Shown here: positions 43,188-54,028 of the stretch, piece by piece
Numbering within the stretch: the first letter of the stretch is position 1
How the letters are laid out: every line of letters starts with the position of its first letter
Notes under the pieces: model-generated
The model's database searches: none
Seen by the model: the letters and a program-made list of their open reading frames with translations, nothing else
Told to the model about the DNA's origin: nothing
Position numbers and translations under genes: made by a program
NCBI RefSeq assembly: GCF_029893805.1
Contig: NZ_JARXYP010000002.1
Coordinates: forward strand, 4,898,001 to 4,962,000
DNA: 64,000 bases
Reading direction: 5' to 3'
Source of the DNA: Streptomyces sp. SAI-135
Lineage (GTDB): Bacteria; Actinomycetota; Actinomycetes; Streptomycetales; Streptomycetaceae

Positions 43188-45470
43188 CTACTTCACCGGC
43201 TCCGGCTCCGGCTCGCTCTCCGCCGCTTCCTCGCCGGCCGGGTCGACCGGCGTCTTCACGGACTGCAGCAGCAGCTGGGCGACGTCGACGACCTGGATCG
43301 ACTCCTTCGCCTTGCCGTCGTTCTTCTTGCCGTTGACCGAGTCGGTCAGCATGACCAGGCAGAACGGGCAGGCGGTGGAGACGATGTCCGGGTTGAGGGA
43401 GAGAGCCTCGTCCACGCGCTCGTTGTTGATGCGCTTGCCGATCCGCTCCTCCATCCACATCCGCGCGCCACCGGCACCGCAGCAGAAGCCGCGCTCCTTG
43501 TGGCGGTGCATCTCCTCGTTGCGCAGGCCCGGGACGCCCGCGATGATCTCGCGCGGCGGCGTGTAGATCTTGTTGTGGCGGCCCAGGTAGCACGGGTCGT
43601 GGTAGGTGATGATGCCCTCGACCGGCGTGACCGGGATCAGCTTGCCCTCGTCGACGAGGTGCTGGAGCAGCTGGGTGTGGTGGATGACCTCGTAGTCGCC
43701 GCCGAGCTGCGGGTACTCGTTGCCGATCGTGTTGAGGCAGTGCGGGCAGGTCGCGACGATCTTCTTCGCGGACTTCGGCTTGGCGGACTCCGGGACCACC
43801 TTGCCGTCGTCGTCCAGCTCCTCGCCGAACGCCATGTTCAGCGCCATGACGTTCTCCATGCCGAGCTCCTGGAACAGGGGCTCGTTGCCGAGGCGCCGGG
43901 CGGAGTCACCGGTGCACTTCTCGTCGCCGCCCATGATCGCGAACTTGACGCCCGCGATGTGCAGCAGCTCGGCGAAGGCCTTGGTGGTCTTCTTGGCCCG
44001 GTCCTCCAGGGCGCCCGCGCAGCCGACCCAGTACAGGTACTCGACCTCGGTGAGGTCCTCGATGTCCTGGCCGACGACCGGGACCTCGAACTCGACCTCC
44101 TTGAGCCACTCCAGGCGCTGCTTCTTCGCCAGGCCCCAGGGGTTGCCCTTCTTCTCCAGGTTCTTGAGCATCGTGCCCGCCTCGGACGGGAACGCGCTCT
44201 CGATCATCACCTGGTAGCGGCGCATGTCGACGATGTGGTCGACGTGCTCGATGTCCACCGGGCACTGCTCGACACAAGCGCCGCAGGTGGTGCAGGACCA
44301 CAGGACGTCCGGGTCGATGACGCCGTTCTCCTCCAGCGTGCCGATCAGCGGGCGCTCGGCCTCGGCGAGAGCCGCGGCCGGGACGTCCTTCAGCTGCTCC
44401 TCCGACGCCTTCTCCTCGCCCTCCATGCTCTTGCCGCCGCCCGCGAGCAGGTAGGGCGCCTTGGCGTGCGCGTGGTCGCGCAGCGACATGATCAGGAGCT
44501 TGGGGGACAGCGGCTTGCCGGTGTTCCAGGCGGGGCACTGCGACTGGCAGCGGCCGCACTCGGTGCAGGTGGAGAAGTCGAGCAGGCCCTTCCAGGAGAA
44601 CTGCTCGACCTGGGAGACACCGAAGACGTCGTCGTCACCTGGGTCGGTGAAGTCGATCGGCTTGCCGCCGGAGGTCATCGGGAGCAGGGCACCGAGCGAG
44701 GTCTCGCCGCCCGCGTTCCGCTTGAACCAGATGTTCGGGAACGCGAGGAAGCGGTGCCAGGCCACACCCATGTCGGTCTTCAGGGCGACCACGATCATCC
44801 AGATGAACGAGGTGGCGATCTTCAGGCCGGCGAAGAAGTACGTGAGGTTCTGGAGCGTCGAGACGTCCATGCCCTCCAGCCAGTGGACCACCGGGTACGA
44901 GATGAAGAACGAGGCCTCGTAGCCGTCCACGTGGTGCTGGGCGCCCTCCAGCGCGTGCAGCATGAAGATGCAGACGCCCACGACGAGGATGACGGTCTCG
45001 ACGAAGTACGCCTGGCCGAAGTTGGAGCCGGCGAAGCGGGACTTGCGGCCCGGGTTGCGCGGGTGGCTCAGCTGACGGATGACGATCAGGGCCAGGATGC
45101 CGAGGACGGTCATCGTGCCGATGAACTCGACGAAGACGTTGTACGGCGCCCAGTCGCCGATGACCGGCAGGATCCAGTCGGCCTGGAACAGCTGGCCGAT
45201 GGCGTTGACGATCGTCAGCAGCAGGGTGAAGAAGCCCACCGCCACGAACCAGTGCGCGACACCGACGACGCCCCAGCGGTTCATCCGGGTGTGGCCGAGG
45301 AACTCCTTGGCCACGGTGACGGTGCGCCGGCCGGGTTCGTCGGTTCGGGTGCCCGCGGGCACGTCCTGACCGAGCCGCATGAAGGTGTAGATCTGGAGGA
45401 GGGCGCGGGCGAACAGGGCCACGCCGACCACGATCAGTACCAGCGACACGATGATCGCGGCGAGTTGCAT
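43188..45470 (-). CDS. HdrD-like iron-sulfur oxidoreductase with membrane domain
   Basis: A 760-residue protein. About six N-terminal helices resemble the NarI/HdrE cytochrome subunit. Then come two [4Fe-4S] motifs (CTECGRCQSQCPAW near residue 305 and CTTCGACVEQCPVD near 400) and two CCG domains (CPHCLNTIGNEYPQL and FCCGAGGARMWMEE). The fused layout is that of actinobacterial heterodisulfide-reductase-related oxidoreductases that pass electrons to the quinone pool, often linked to acyl-CoA oxidation. Confidence 0.94.
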   Translation of the reverse strand: MQLAAIIVSLVLIVVGVALFARALLQIYTFMRLGQDVPAGTRTDEPGRRTVTVAKEFLGHTRMNRWGVVGVAHWFVAVGFFTLLLTIVNAIGQLFQADWILPVIGDWAPYNVFVEFIGTMTVLGILALIVIRQLSHPRNPGRKSRFAGSNFGQAYFVETVILVVGVCIFMLHALEGAQHHVDGYEASFFISYPVVHWLEGMDVSTLQNLTYFFAGLKIATSFIWMIVVALKTDMGVAWHRFLAFPNIWFKRNAGGETSLGALLPMTSGGKPIDFTDPGDDDVFGVSQVEQFSWKGLLDFSTCTECGRCQSQCPAWNTGKPLSPKLLIMSLRDHAHAKAPYLLAGGGKSMEGEEKASEEQLKDVPAAALAEAERPLIGTLEENGVIDPDVLWSCTTCGACVEQCPVDIEHVDHIVDMRRYQVMIESAFPSEAGTMLKNLEKKGNPWGLAKKQRLEWLKEVEFEVPVVGQDIEDLTEVEYLYWVGCAGALEDRAKKTTKAFAELLHIAGVKFAIMGGDEKCTGDSARRLGNEPLFQELGMENVMALNMAFGEELDDDGKVVPESAKPKSAKKIVATCPHCLNTIGNEYPQLGGDYEVIHHTQLLQHLVDEGKLIPVTPVEGIITYHDPCYLGRHNKIYTPPREIIAGVPGLRNEEMHRHKERGFCCGAGGARMWMEERIGKRINNERVDEALSLNPDIVSTACPFCLVMLTDSVNGKKNDGKAKESIQVVDVAQLLLQSVKTPVDPAGEEAAESEPEPEPVK

Positions 45471-45503
45471 TTCGGGGCTCCTCGGGCCTGCGAGGGGTCT
45501 ACG

Positions 45504-45544
45504 CGAGATCCGTGAGAAGGGATCTCGTCATTACTAAGCGGTAA
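45504..45544 (-). promoter_or_regulatory. Leader hairpin and TetR-type palindrome before the Fe-S gene
   Basis: CGAGATCC (45504-45511) and GGATCTCG (45520-45527) form an 8-bp stem. Just beyond it TTACTAAGCGGTAA (45531-45544) has TTAC/GTAA ends, the style of operators bound by fatty-acid-related TetR regulators in Streptomyces. It is 61 bp upstream of the oxidoreductase start. Binding is inferred. The 215-base gap to the next gene shows nothing else definite. Confidence 0.45.
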
Positions 45545-45685
45545 CTTATGCAGTCCGTCTGAGACTACCCCCATCCTCCGCCGCACTGTAGCCGGGCACG
45601 GGGTGATCTGAATCGCTGAGGGTTACCTTAAAACCCGATCGTGTTATTCGTGATGAATTGGTACATACGGCGCTAATTTAGGCTT

Positions 45686-46705
45686 GTGCTCTACGGGATC
45701 CTCGCCGCCACCTCCGCCCTGCTCCTCGCCGCCGTGCTCAGTGCCGTGCTGCGAGTGGCCGCCCTGCGCCTCGGCATCGTCGACCGGCGATGGCGACGGC
45801 CGGTGCCGCTGTCCGGCGGGGTGGCGGTGGTGGTGGCCACCTGTGGTGTCGCCTTCGTCGGGGACTGGCGGGGCGTCACCCCGCTCGGCCCCGACGTCGG
45901 ACGCCTGCTGGTCGCGGGCGCCTGTGTGGCCCTGCTCGGGCTCGTCGCCGACGTACGGCGGGTCAAGGCGCGGTTCCTGGTGGGCGGTACGGCCGTGGCG
46001 GCGGCGTGCGTCGTGCCGTACGAGGAGACGGGCGTGCCCGCCGGGCTCCTCGCGGTCGGCTGGATCGTCTTCGTCGCCCTCGGGTTCAAGGCGCTGGACC
46101 ACACCGACGGGCTCGCCGGGACCGTCGGGGTCGTCACCGCTTTCGGGGCCGGGGCCTGTGCGGCGGCCGAGGTGATGGACGGGCTCGCCGTCCTGCTGAG
46201 TGTGCTGGCGGCCGCGCTGACCGGGTTCCTGATGCACAACTGGCATCCCGCGCGCGCGGGACTCGGCGCGTGCGGGGCGCTGTTCACCGGGTTCGTGCTG
46301 GCGGCCGCGGCCGTGACGACCCGCGCGGGACAGGAACTCGGCTCCGGCGCGGGGGTGTTGTTCGCGCTGACCGCGGTGGTGAGCGCCGACGTCGTGCTCG
46401 TCGTCCTGGCCCGGGGGCTGTCCGGGCGGCCGTTGCTGCGCGCCGCCCCCGACCATCTCGCCCACCGGCTGCGGCGGCTCGGGCTCACTCCGCAGGGGGC
46501 GTGTGTCGTCCTCGGTGTCGCGGCCTTCGGCGGGGTACTCGTCGGGGTCCTGGTGCACCTCGGGTGGATCGCCCCGACCGGTGCTCTCTGGGTCGCCGGG
46601 GGTGCCTTGCTGGTCGTCCTGGCACTCCTTCGTGTCAGGCTCAGCAGCTCCCCGCGTCCGGTGTCGACGCAGGTCAGAGGGCAGTTGCGTGTAAGGAACG
46701 GATAA
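45686..46705 (+). CDS. MraY/WecA-like membrane glycosyltransferase homologue with altered active site
   Basis: A 339-residue protein with about ten helices and the topology of UDP-sugar:polyprenyl-phosphate transferases. Motifs are degenerate: the DDxxD-type loop reads LGLVADVRRVK (first Asp replaced by Ala), the NxxNxxDGxDGLA loop reads FKALDHTDGLAGTVG, and the HxHH-like end reads DHLAHRLRRLG. It may bind a polyprenyl lipid without catalysis or use a different substrate. No ribosome site precedes GTG 45686. Confidence 0.75.
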   Translation: MLYGILAATSALLLAAVLSAVLRVAALRLGIVDRRWRRPVPLSGGVAVVVATCGVAFVGDWRGVTPLGPDVGRLLVAGACVALLGLVADVRRVKARFLVGGTAVAAACVVPYEETGVPAGLLAVGWIVFVALGFKALDHTDGLAGTVGVVTAFGAGACAAAEVMDGLAVLLSVLAAALTGFLMHNWHPARAGLGACGALFTGFVLAAAAVTTRAGQELGSGAGVLFALTAVVSADVVLVVLARGLSGRPLLRAAPDHLAHRLRRLGLTPQGACVVLGVAAFGGVLVGVLVHLGWIAPTGALWVAGGALLVVLALLRVRLSSSPRPVSTQVRGQLRVRNG

Positions 46706-46707
46706 GA

Positions 46708-46780
46708 GTTGAGTCCGTACGACTCAGGTCTGTTGACCGAGCCGGAGCTGTCGTGCACACTTGAGCCTGTTCCACTCAAG
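46708..46780 (+). promoter_or_regulatory. Two HAIR operators (HspR sites) of the dnaK operon
   Basis: HAIR is CTTGAGT-N7-ACTCAAG. Copy 1 is GTTGAGT-N7-ACTCAGG at 46708-46728; copy 2 is CTTGAGC-N7-ACTCAAG at 46760-46780, 19 bp before the dnaK start. HspR, encoded as the fourth gene, binds HAIR sites with DnaK as co-repressor and shuts the operon off outside heat shock. Confidence 0.93.
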
Positions 46781-46799
46781 TCAGCTGGAGGAATCAACC

Positions 46800-48637
<1,838 letters not shown>

Positions 48638-48641
<4 letters not shown>

Positions 48642-49288
48642 CGGAGGAGACCCCGGGCTTCGACGAGAAGCCCGACGTCCCCTCCGGCGCCACCCCCGAC
48701 GACGCCGAGCCGAAGGCCGCCGCTCCCTCTTCGGAGGCGGGGGCGGCCCCGGCCGGGGACGCTACAGCGCAGATCGCCGGTCTGACGGCGCAGCTGGACC
48801 AGTCGCGCAAGGCGCTCGACGAGCGCACCGCGGACCTCCAGCGGCTCCAGGCCGAGTTCCAGAACTACCGCCGCCGGGTGGAGCGGGACCGGATCACGGT
48901 CAAGGAGATCGCCGTCGCGAACCTCCTGACCGAGCTCCTGCCCGTGCTCGACGACATCGGCCGCGCGCGGGAACACGGGGAGCTCCTCGGCGGGTTCAAG
49001 TCCGTCGCGGAGTCCCTGGAGACCGTCGCGGCCAAGATGGGCCTGCAGCAGTTCGGCAAGGAGGGCGAGCCCTTCGACCCGACGATCCACGAGGCCCTGA
49101 TGCACAGTTACGCGCCGGACGTCACCGAGACGACCTGCGTGGCGATTCTGCAGCCCGGGTATCGCATCGGCGAGCGCACCATCCGCCCCGCGCGGGTGGC
49201 CGTGGCCGAGCCGCAGCCGGGTGCGCAGACGGTCAAGGACGAGTCCGAGGCCGGCGAGGAGAAGGACAACAGCTCTGAAGAGGGCTGA
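48638..49288 (+). CDS. grpE: Nucleotide exchange factor GrpE
   Basis: A 216-residue protein. A disordered acidic N-terminus leads into a long coiled coil (AQIAGLTAQLDQSRKALDER) and the wing domain VTETTCVAILQPGYRIGERT. It releases ADP from DnaK. The GTG start overlaps the dnaK stop (GTGA). Confidence 0.97.
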
Positions 49289-49321
49289 AGTGGTCGGTGA
49301 CCGGAAGGAGGGGCGTCGGGG

Positions 49322-50497
49322 ATGAGCACCAAGGACTTCATCGAGAAGGACTACTACAAGGTCCTCGGTGTCCCCAAGGACGCCACCGAGGCCGAGATCA
49401 AGAAGGCGTACCGGAAGCTCGCCCGCGAGTTCCACCCGGACGCCAACAAGGGCAACACCAAGGCCGAGGAGCGCTTCAAGGAGATCTCCGAGGCGAACGA
49501 CGTCCTCGGTGACCCCAAGAAGCGCAAGGAGTACGACGAGGCCCGCGCCCTGTTCGGCAACGGCGGCTTCCGCCCGGGGCCGGGCGGCGCGGGCGGCTCC
49601 TTCAACTTCGACCTGGGCGACCTCTTCGGAGGCGCCCAGGGCGGGGGCCAGGCCGGCGGCTTCGGCGGCGGACTCGGAGACGTCTTCGGCGGCCTGTTCA
49701 ACCGGGGCAGCTCCGGGAGCACACGTGTCCAGCCGCGGCGCGGCCAGGACATCGACACCGAGGTCAGCCTCAGCTTCACCGAGGCCATCGAAGGCGCGAC
49801 GGTCCCGCTCAGGATGTCCTCGCAGGCCCCCTGCAAGGCCTGTTCGGGCACCGGCGACGCCAACGGCAACCCGCGCGTGTGCCCGACCTGCGTGGGCACC
49901 GGACAGGTGGCCCGGGGCTCCGGGGGAGGCTTCTCCCTCACGGACCCGTGCCCGGACTGCAAGGGCCGCGGCCTGATCGCGGAGAACCCCTGCGAGATCT
50001 GCAAGGGCTCCGGGCGGGCCAAGTCCTCCCGCACCATGCAGGTCCGCATCCCGGCGGGCGTCTCCGACGGGCAGCGGATCCGGCTGCGCGGGAAGGGGGC
50101 GCCCGGTGAACGCGGCGGCCCTGCGGGCGACCTGTACGTCACCGTGCACGTCGCCCCGCACCCCGTCTTCGGCCGCAAGGGCGACAACCTCACGGTGACG
50201 GTCCCGGTGACCTTCACCGAGGCGGCGCTCGGCGGCGAGGTCAGGGTCCCCACCCTGGGCGGACCCGTCGTGACGCTGAAACTGCCCCCGGGCACACCCA
50301 ACGGCCGCACCATGCGGGCGCGGGGCAAGGGCGCGGTCCGCAAGGACGGCACCCGGGGCGATCTGCTGGTCACCGTCGAGGTGAGTGTCCCGACCGAGCT
50401 GTCGGGGAAGGCTCGTGACGCACTCGAGGCGTATCGCGAGGCGACCGTGGGTGAGGATCCACGGGCGGAGCTGTTCCAGGCCGCGAAGGGAGCTTGA
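49322..50497 (+). CDS. dnaJ: Co-chaperone DnaJ (Hsp40, type I)
   Basis: A 391-residue type I Hsp40: J domain with HPD (AREFHPDANKG), a Gly/Phe-rich region, four zinc-finger repeats CKACSGTG, CPTCVGTG, CPDCKGRG and CEICKGSG, and the substrate-binding C domain. It delivers clients to DnaK and stimulates ATP hydrolysis. GGAAGGAGG lies upstream of the ATG with ample spacing. Confidence 0.98.
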   Translation: MSTKDFIEKDYYKVLGVPKDATEAEIKKAYRKLAREFHPDANKGNTKAEERFKEISEANDVLGDPKKRKEYDEARALFGNGGFRPGPGGAGGSFNFDLGDLFGGAQGGGQAGGFGGGLGDVFGGLFNRGSSGSTRVQPRRGQDIDTEVSLSFTEAIEGATVPLRMSSQAPCKACSGTGDANGNPRVCPTCVGTGQVARGSGGGFSLTDPCPDCKGRGLIAENPCEICKGSGRAKSSRTMQVRIPAGVSDGQRIRLRGKGAPGERGGPAGDLYVTVHVAPHPVFGRKGDNLTVTVPVTFTEAALGGEVRVPTLGGPVVTLKLPPGTPNGRTMRARGKGAVRKDGTRGDLLVTVEVSVPTELSGKARDALEAYREATVGEDPRAELFQAAKGA

Positions 50498-50502
50498 TCG
50501 AG

Positions 50503-50949
50503 ATGGACGGCCGTCGACGCAACCCGTATGAACTGACCGAGGAGACCCCGGTCTACGTCATCTCGGTGGCGGCCCAGCTGTCCGGCCTGCACCCGCAGAC
50601 GCTGCGCCAGTACGACCGCCTGGGCCTGGTGTCCCCGGACCGCACCGCGGGCCGGGGCCGGCGCTACTCGGCCCGGGACATCGAACTGCTGCGCACCGTC
50701 CAGCAGTTGTCGCAGGACGAGGGCATCAACCTCGCGGGCATCAAGCGCATCATCGAGCTGGAGAACCAGGTCGCGGCGCTGCAGTCCCGGGTGGCCGAGC
50801 TCCAGGCGGCCGTCGAGGGCGCCGCGGCGGCCATGCAGCAGCGCGAGGCAGCGGTGCACGCGTCGTACCGCCGCGACCTGGTCCCGTACCAGGAGGTCCA
50901 GCAGACCAGCGCGCTGGTGGTGTGGCGACCGAAGAAGGCCAAGGACTAG
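50503..50949 (+). CDS. hspR: Heat-shock repressor HspR (MerR family)
   Basis: A 148-residue MerR-type regulator. The winged helix is VYVISVAAQLSGLHPQTLRQ followed by YDRLGLVSPDRTAGRGRRYS, then a coiled-coil dimerisation helix (ELENQVAALQSRVAELQAAV). The C-terminal tail ends VVWRPKKAKD, near the conserved HspR end. ATG 50503 is chosen because GGGAG stands ten bases before it; TTG 50494, overlapping the dnaJ stop, is the alternative. It represses dnaK and clpB through HAIR sites. Confidence 0.97.
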   Translation: MDGRRRNPYELTEETPVYVISVAAQLSGLHPQTLRQYDRLGLVSPDRTAGRGRRYSARDIELLRTVQQLSQDEGINLAGIKRIIELENQVAALQSRVAELQAAVEGAAAAMQQREAAVHASYRRDLVPYQEVQQTSALVVWRPKKAKD

Positions 50950-50974
50950 GCGGCGCGCGAGCAGTGCACGAGTA

Positions 50975-51000
50975 GGGGCCCGGAGATCTCTCCGGGCCCC
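50975..51000. terminator. Terminator after the dnaK operon
   Basis: GGGGCCCGGAGA (50975-50986) and TCTCCGGGCCCC (50989-51000) form a perfect 12-bp stem around TC. It serves both the dnaK operon and the convergent FN3 gene; no T tract on the plus strand. Confidence 0.75.
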
Positions 51001-51013
51001 TGCTCACATGCCG

Positions 51014-52663
51014 TCAGCGTCCGCTGAAGAACTCCACGGAGGCGCCCTGCGTGCCCTGGCGGCCGTAGGCGTCCACGGCGTACGCCGTGGCGACGCAGGG
51101 GCCGTTCCAGGGGGCCGTCCAGGAGAGAGTGCCGGTGGTGGAGAACTGCGTGCCGCTGTCGCCGCAGGCGCCCGTGATCTCCCACGCGTAGCCCTTCAGG
51201 ACGCGTGCCTCGTCACCCGCGCCGGGCGCGGCTGTCACCTCGATCGGGGAGCGTCCGGGCACCCCGTTGGTGACCAGGGTCAGCTTCGGCGCGGCCGGGC
51301 CGGTCGCGGTGGCCGGGGTGAGCCGGTCGACGGTCACCTGCGAGGAGGGCACCGAGTCGGCGCCACTCGCGTCGACGGCGGCCACGTAGTAGGAGGCCGC
51401 GCCCTTCGGCGCCGAGGTGTCCTCGTACGACGTGCCGGACGCGGTGCCGAGCAGGATCCAGGCGCCGTTGACGCGGGTACGCCGGTAGACGTGGTATCCG
51501 CTGGCGTCGGGGGCCGCGGTCCACGCGAGGGCGGTGGCCGCGTCGGCGGGGGTGCCGGTGACCCCGGTCGGGGCAGGCACCGCCGAGGGGACCGGGCGGG
51601 TGACCGTGGCCGGGTCTGATACCGGCGCGAAGTTCCCGGCCGTGTCGACGGCCTGCACCTTGTACGCGTACGCCGTTCCCTCGTCTGCGGTCACGTCCGT
51701 CCAGGAGGTGCCCCAGACCGGGTGCGGCCCGTCGGGGTCGGACTGTCCCACCGGGGCGCCCCAGACCTCGTAGTGGTCGACGTCCTTGGACGGGGACGCC
51801 TGCCAGGTCATGGAGTTGCCCATCGTGGTGCCCACCGCCGTCAGCCCTGTGGCCGCGGCCGGCGCGGTCCGGTCGACGGTGACCACGGCCTGGTCGGCGG
51901 TGCCGCCCGACTCGTTGCCCGCCTTGTCGCGGGCGCGGACCTCGTAGTAGTACGTGTCGCCGGTCACCGGCAGGGTGCTGTCGGTGTACGAGGTCGAGGT
52001 GGTCGTCGTGAGCGAGGCGGTCGGGAAGGAGGTGCCCTTGAGCCGTCGGTAGACCCGGTATCCCGCGAGGTCCATCTCCTTGTTCCTCGCCCAGCTGACC
52101 TTGGCGTTGCCGGTGGTCTTGTCGTAGGTCACCGAAGTGCCCGTCGGCGTGAGCGGCTTGACCTTGTCGATGTCGGGCGAGGTGCGGGGTGTGTAGGTGA
52201 CCTTGACCTTGGCGGTGCCGGTCCAGTGGGCGTAGTCGATGCGCAGGGTGTGTCTGCCGGAGGGGATGGTGACGTTGGCGGTCTTGGTGACCGTCGTGGA
52301 GACGTTCTTCCAGAGGTCGATCTTGCGGACGCCGTCGAGGTGGACCCGCATGCCGTCGAGGCCGGTGGCGTTGAGGGCGAAGGGGCCGCCGGAGCCGAAG
52401 TCGCGGGTCACGGTCCAGCGGACGCCGAAGTTGTCCTTGGGGAGGCCGGAGACGGGGGCGCCGGTCCAGGTCTGGTCGATCGCGGTGTCGCAGTCCGTCT
52501 TCTTCGGGGTGCCGGACAGGCTCGTGTTCGCGTAGAACTGGCGCTTGAACATGGGGGAGGCGCAGGTGACGGCGGCCGAGGCGGGGGCCGCCGTCACCGT
52601 GAACAGGGTGCCGGCGATGGTGAGGACGACGGCGGTGGCGGTCGTCCGTCTGGCTGACTTCAT
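51014..52663 (-). CDS. Secreted PA14-like and fibronectin type III protein
   Basis: A 549-residue exported protein (signal peptide TTATAVVLTIAGTLFTVTAA..ASA). Residues about 30-160 form a PA14-like carbohydrate-binding module (FKRQFYANTSLSG, FGVRWTVTRDFGSGGPFALN, VKVTYTP). Three or four FN3 domains follow, each with YxVYRR or YEVW strands and SYTDSTL/SYEDTSA turns. It probably binds or presents on cell-surface glycans. AGAGGA precedes ATG 52663. Confidence 0.9.
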   Translation of the reverse strand: MKSARRTTATAVVLTIAGTLFTVTAAPASAAVTCASPMFKRQFYANTSLSGTPKKTDCDTAIDQTWTGAPVSGLPKDNFGVRWTVTRDFGSGGPFALNATGLDGMRVHLDGVRKIDLWKNVSTTVTKTANVTIPSGRHTLRIDYAHWTGTAKVKVTYTPRTSPDIDKVKPLTPTGTSVTYDKTTGNAKVSWARNKEMDLAGYRVYRRLKGTSFPTASLTTTTSTSYTDSTLPVTGDTYYYEVRARDKAGNESGGTADQAVVTVDRTAPAAATGLTAVGTTMGNSMTWQASPSKDVDHYEVWGAPVGQSDPDGPHPVWGTSWTDVTADEGTAYAYKVQAVDTAGNFAPVSDPATVTRPVPSAVPAPTGVTGTPADAATALAWTAAPDASGYHVYRRTRVNGAWILLGTASGTSYEDTSAPKGAASYYVAAVDASGADSVPSSQVTVDRLTPATATGPAAPKLTLVTNGVPGRSPIEVTAAPGAGDEARVLKGYAWEITGACGDSGTQFSTTGTLSWTAPWNGPCVATAYAVDAYGRQGTQGASVEFFSGR

Positions 52664-52903
52664 TCGATCCTCTGGTCGGACACGGAACAGCAGTTGTGGG
52701 GCTGCTGTGATCACGACTCATGAGGTGTGAAGTTGGTTGTACTAGTGTTCGCGCCAAGTCTTCACACCATCGGCGGAGAGTGGCGTTGCGCACTCGTTAA
52801 GTGATTCCGCTTGACGCCGGTGGGCGGCGCCGCGTTGGCTTTTCAGTCACATGGGCCGCAATGCCGCGCCCGCGTCCGGAAAGCATCAGAAGTGAGCAGC
52901 CCC

Positions 52904-54007
52904 ATGCGTCGTATCGCCATAGCCGTGGCCGCGTCCACGATGACCCTCTCGCTGGCCGCCTGCGGCGCGCTCGGCGCCGCGAGCGGGAGCGAGGCGAGCC
53001 CGACCAAGGGCAACGACATCACCGTGGGTGTGCTGATGCCGGAGAAGACGAACACCCGCTACGAGGAGTTCGACTACCCGATCATCCAGAAGAAGGTCGC
53101 CGAGCTCACGAACAAGCAGGGCAAGACCGTCTACGCCAACGGCGAGGCCAACGCCACCAAGCAGGCCGGGCAGATGCAGCAGATGATCGACCAGAAGGTC
53201 GACGTCATCCTGCTGGACGCCGTGGACTCGCACGCCATCGCGGGCATGGTGGAGAAGGCCAAGGAGGCGGGCATCCCGGTCATCGCCTACGACCGGCTCG
53301 CCGAGGGCCCGATCGACGGGTACGTCTCCTTCGACAACGAACTCGTCGGCGAGGTGCAGGGCCGCTCCCTCCTGGAGGCGCTCGGCTCGGACATCGACAC
53401 CTCCGACAAGATCGTGATGATCAACGGCTCGCCGTCCGACCCGAACGCCGGCCAGTTCAAGGCGGGCGCGATGTCGGAGCTCAACGGCAAGGTGACGATC
53501 GCCAAGACCTACGACGTCGACGGCTGGAAGCCGGAGACCGCGCAGAAGAACATGGCCGAGGCGGTCAGCGCGATCGGCAAGGGCAACATCAAGGCCGTGT
53601 ACTCCGCCAACGACGCCATGGCCGGCGCCGCCATCCAGGCGATGGAGGACGCGGGCATGACCAAGCTGCCGCCCATCACGGGCCAGGACGCCGAGCTGGC
53701 CGCGGTGCAGCGGATCGTCGCGGGCGAGCAGTACATGAGCGTCTACAAGCCGTACCCGGACGAGGCCGAGGCCGCCGCCGAGATGGCCGTGACGAAGATC
53801 CAGGGCAAGGGAATCCAGTTCGACGCCCTCGCCAAGGACAGCGTGGACAGCCCCACGAACAAGAACATCCCGGCCCAGCTCGTCCAGGTCGTCGCCCTGA
53901 CGCGGGACAACATCAAGAGCACCGTCGTCAAGGACGGCATCTACTCCGTCAAGGACATCTGCACCTCGGCGTACGCGAGCGACTGCCAGGCCGCGGGCCT
54001 GAAGTAG
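52904..54007 (+). CDS. Sugar ABC transporter substrate-binding lipoprotein (xylose/ribose type)
   Basis: A 367-residue periplasmic-binding-fold lipoprotein (lipobox LSLAACGA). It has VGVLMPEKTNTRYEEFDYPI, IPVIAYDRLAEGPIDGYVSF and KAVYSANDAMAGAAIQAMED, as in XylF-type receptors. No ATPase or permease gene follows; the next gene is convergent. It may serve a transporter encoded elsewhere or act as a sensor. Ribosome site weak (GAAGTGAG). Confidence 0.92.
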   Translation: MRRIAIAVAASTMTLSLAACGALGAASGSEASPTKGNDITVGVLMPEKTNTRYEEFDYPIIQKKVAELTNKQGKTVYANGEANATKQAGQMQQMIDQKVDVILLDAVDSHAIAGMVEKAKEAGIPVIAYDRLAEGPIDGYVSFDNELVGEVQGRSLLEALGSDIDTSDKIVMINGSPSDPNAGQFKAGAMSELNGKVTIAKTYDVDGWKPETAQKNMAEAVSAIGKGNIKAVYSANDAMAGAAIQAMEDAGMTKLPPITGQDAELAAVQRIVAGEQYMSVYKPYPDEAEAAAEMAVTKIQGKGIQFDALAKDSVDSPTNKNIPAQLVQVVALTRDNIKSTVVKDGIYSVKDICTSAYASDCQAAGLK

Positions 54008-54028
54008 CCGCGCGGCCCCTCCCGCCGC

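Noticed and set aside
42556..43593. Minus-strand ORF over the nucleotidyltransferase
   Set aside because: The plus-strand frame has the GGGWGIDAL...DLDL motif; the minus frame is its shadow.
42237..45515. 1092-codon plus-strand open frame
   Set aside because: Antisense to the HdrD-like oxidoreductase, whose Cys motifs are unmistakable; composition is that of a shadow frame.
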